DNA of 64,000 bases, taken from assembly GCF_044359855.1 (NCBI RefSeq), contig NZ_CP132291.1, positions 3,534,001 through 3,598,000 of the forward strand. The letters are read 5' to 3'. The notes under the pieces were generated by a model. The model had not been told where the DNA came from and ran no database searches. It saw only the letters and a program-made list of their open reading frames with translations. Shown here in pieces: positions 62,096 through 64,000 of this stretch (position 1 is the first letter of the stretch; each line of letters starts with the position of its first letter). Both the position numbers and the translations under genes were made by a program. Origin of the DNA: Rummeliibacillus pycnus_A. GTDB lineage: Bacteria; Bacillota; Bacilli; Bacillales_A; Planococcaceae.

Positions 62096-63109
62096 GTGGT
62101 TAAGAAAGAAAAAGGCCTATCTGGTAAACAAAAAGCAGCACTCCTATTAATTTCATTAGGACCAGAAGTCTCAGCTGCTGTTTACAAACATTTAAATGAA
62201 GAAGAAATTGAAAGACTAACATTAGAAATCTCAAGCGTTAAAAAAGTAGAACCAGAGATAAAAGAGGGAATCATTGAAGAATTCCACAATATCGCACTTG
62301 CGCAAGACTACATTTCGCAAGGCGGTATTGGTTATGCCAAAACAGTATTAGAAAAAGCACTTGGAAATGATCAAGCGCAAGCAATTATTAACCGTTTAAC
62401 ATCATCTCTACAAGTAAGACCATTTGACTTTGCACGCCGTACGGATCCTGCTCAGATATTTAACTTTATCCAAAATGAACATCCGCAAACGATTGCATTA
62501 ATTCTATCTTATTTAGAACCGCAACAAGCAGGTGTAATTCTTTCTTCTTTACCACAAGAAGTTCAAGCTGATATTGCAAAACGTATTGCAACTATGGATT
62601 CTACTTCTCCTGAAGTGATAAGTGAAATTGAATCTGTCCTTGAACGAAAATTATCATCAACTGTTACCCAAGATTACACAGAAACTGGTGGCGTAGATGC
62701 AGTGGTTGAAGTTCTGAATGGCGTTGATCGTCAAACTGAAAAAACAATTCTTGATGCACTTGAAATTCAAGATCCAGAACTTGCAGAAGAAATTAAAAAA
62801 CGGATGTTTGTTTTCGAAGATATTGTTACATTGGACAATCGTTCGATTCAACGTGTTATTCGTGACTGCGAAAACGAAGATTTACTACTTGCTATGAAAG
62901 TTTCAAGCGAAGAAGTAAAGGAAATTATATTCAAAAACATGTCACAACGTATGGCAGAGACATTCAAAGAAGAAATGGAAGTAATGGGTCCTGTTCGTTT
63001 AAGAGATGTAGAAGAGGCGCAATCTCGAATTGTTGCTGTAACACGTCGATTAGAGGATGCAGGTGAAATTATTATTGCTCGTGGCGGAGGAGATGACGTC
63101 ATTGTCTAG
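62096..63109 (+). CDS. fliG: Flagellar motor switch protein FliG
   Basis: Rotor protein that interacts with MotA and the switch. The 337-residue protein shows GKQKAALLLISLGPEVSA (N-terminal, FliF-binding), EHPQTIALILSYLEPQQAG (middle, EHPQT motif) and the C-terminal torque helix DIVTLDNRSIQRVIRDCEN with charged residues. The GTG start is preceded by GGGAGG. Confidence 0.97.
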   Translation: MVKKEKGLSGKQKAALLLISLGPEVSAAVYKHLNEEEIERLTLEISSVKKVEPEIKEGIIEEFHNIALAQDYISQGGIGYAKTVLEKALGNDQAQAIINRLTSSLQVRPFDFARRTDPAQIFNFIQNEHPQTIALILSYLEPQQAGVILSSLPQEVQADIAKRIATMDSTSPEVISEIESVLERKLSSTVTQDYTETGGVDAVVEVLNGVDRQTEKTILDALEIQDPELAEEIKKRMFVFEDIVTLDNRSIQRVIRDCENEDLLLAMKVSSEEVKEIIFKNMSQRMAETFKEEMEVMGPVRLRDVEEAQSRIVAVTRRLEDAGEIIIARGGGDDVIV

Positions 63110-63869
63110 GATTATACGATTCGATGATCCCGAAACATCTAAAGAAAATTTCCGCACCATTGAAATAAAAGAATTATTTCTTCCACAAGAAGATGTAGAA
63201 GAAGATATAACACCACAGAATATTTTGGAAGAAAGAGATAAGCTACTCAGTGAAGCTCATCAAAATATCCAATATCAAAGAGAAATCTTTGAAAAGCAAT
63301 GTTTGAGCGAGCGACAAGCATTGGATGAAGCAAAAAATAAATGGCAAGAGGATAAAATCATATTACAGCAACAGGCTTATGATGAAAGTTTTCAGCAAGG
63401 CCTTGAAGAAGGTCGCTTGAAAGCGGAAGCTAATATGTCAGAAGCAATTCAATTAGCAAATAATACAATTATTCAATCGAAGGCAAATGCGGAGAAGTAT
63501 TTACAAGAACAAGAAGAAATCATATTAGATCTTGCTATTCGCTCCGCTGAAAGAATACTAGGTACAACTTTAGAAGAAAATCCTGAGCGATTCATCGATA
63601 TCGTCCGAAGAGGATTAAAAGAAGCAAGAGAAATGAAAGAAATCAAATTATATGTTCCACCAACGTATCACCAACTGATAACGGATCATCGTGAAGAATT
63701 ATGTTCAATGTTCCCAGTCGGTGTTCCATTTATGATATTTGTTAATGAGGATATCGGCGAAATGGATTGTTATATTGAAACAAATCACGGCAGAATTATG
63801 GTTAGTATCGACCAGCAGTTAAACGAACTAAGATTAAAACTTATAGAAGTTTTAGAAAGCGTGGATTGA
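63093..63869 (+). CDS. fliH: Flagellar assembly protein FliH
   Basis: Regulates the export ATPase FliI. I choose the ATG at 63093 (258 residues, MTSLSRIIRFDDPETSK), which overlaps the end of fliG by 17 bp and has GGAGGAG just upstream. The N-terminal half is a long charged coiled coil (about 40-120); the C-terminal domain (about 125-250) shows LDLAIRSAERILGTTLEENP, DIVRRGLKEAREMKEIKLYV, as in FliH/YscL. Identity also follows from position before fliI. Confidence 0.93.
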   Translation: MTSLSRIIRFDDPETSKENFRTIEIKELFLPQEDVEEDITPQNILEERDKLLSEAHQNIQYQREIFEKQCLSERQALDEAKNKWQEDKIILQQQAYDESFQQGLEEGRLKAEANMSEAIQLANNTIIQSKANAEKYLQEQEEIILDLAIRSAERILGTTLEENPERFIDIVRRGLKEAREMKEIKLYVPPTYHQLITDHREELCSMFPVGVPFMIFVNEDIGEMDCYIETNHGRIMVSIDQQLNELRLKLIEVLESVD

Positions 63870-63871
63870 GT

Positions 63872-64000
63872 ATGATGAAAGCGGCAGATTTATTAGAGCA
63901 TATATCATCCATACAAACCTTCAAAAAGTTTGGCAGAGTTACAAAAGTTGTCGGTTTAATGATTGAATCACAAGGACCAGATAGCTCAATTGGAGATGTA
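63872..64000 (+). CDS. fliI: Flagellum-specific export ATPase FliI, 5' end only
   Basis: The first 43 codons (MMKAADLLEHISSIQTFKKF, then GRVTKVVGLMIESQGP) run off the window edge. The GRVTKVVGLMIESQGPDSSIGDV-type segment is the N-terminal beta-barrel start of FliI and related F1-like ATPases, and the position after fliH agrees. A second ATG at 63875 is possible. Confidence 0.88.
   Translation, partial: MMKAADLLEHISSIQTFKKFGRVTKVVGLMIESQGPDSSIGDV

Overview
The window is a low-GC, spore-forming, flagellated Firmicute chromosome. Gene order follows the Bacillus subtilis pyrE - yloA/rqcH - gmk - priA - prpC/prkC - spoVM - recG - fapR - smc - ffh - rplS - sucCD - topA - codY - fla/che region almost gene for gene. 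Sporulation (spoVM, a GerA/GerB/GerC operon), CodY, FapR, RqcH and a fla/che operon starting behind codY all point to Bacillales. The AT-rich sequence, the divergent SpoVM and the missing remA and ylqD suggest a Lysinibacillus/Solibacillus/Ureibacillus-type member of Planococcaceae; that placement is inference.

Layout. 1-0.7 kb: pyrE, the end of a pyrimidine operon. 0.9-5.6 kb: accessory segment with a two-module VOC protein and, on the minus strand, a three-gene nutrient germinant receptor operon. 5.7-7.4 kb: rqcH (minus). 7.7-20.8 kb: one long plus-strand run: yloC, gmk, rpoZ, coaBC, priA, def, fmt, rsmB, rlmN, prpC, prkC, rsgA, then rpe, thiN and a tiny spoVM. 22.3 kb: rpmB (minus). 22.8-24.8 kb: yloU-yloV. 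25.2-28.8 kb: sdaAB, sdaAA, recG. 28.9-32.5 kb: the FapR-controlled lipid operon fapR-plsX-fabD-fabG-acpP. 32.7-38.3 kb: rnc-smc-ftsY. 38.7-43.1 kb: ylxM-ffh, rpsP-khpA-rimM-trmD, rplS. 43.2-47.9 kb: lepB, rbgA, rnhB, ylqG, ylqH. 48-50.2 kb: sucCD. 50.2-54.6 kb: dprA, topA, trmFO. 54.9-58.7 kb: xerC-hslV-hslU-codY. 59.2-64 kb: flgB-flgC-fliE-fliF-fliG-fliH and the first 43 codons of fliI.

The coding content is mostly conserved housekeeping: translation and ribosome maturation, fatty-acid synthesis, chromosome segregation, protein targeting, Ser/Thr signalling and the start of the flagellar basal body. No prophage, transposase, CRISPR array, tRNA or rRNA was seen. Several promoters and about fifteen intrinsic terminators can be read directly and divide the window into transcription units.

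The most interesting material lies between or at the edges of genes: four consecutive hairpins between rpoZ and coaBC; a pair of ~135-bp dispersed repeats in opposite orientation behind yloV and behind ftsY; a tandem hairpin repeat where ylqD is expected; a SpoVM with a lysine-rich tail; a FliK-like/FlhB-C-terminal-like gene pair (ylqG/ylqH) outside the flagellar operon; and operator-like palindromes at the sucC, xerC, codY and yloC promoters. I found no clear multi-gene novel system.
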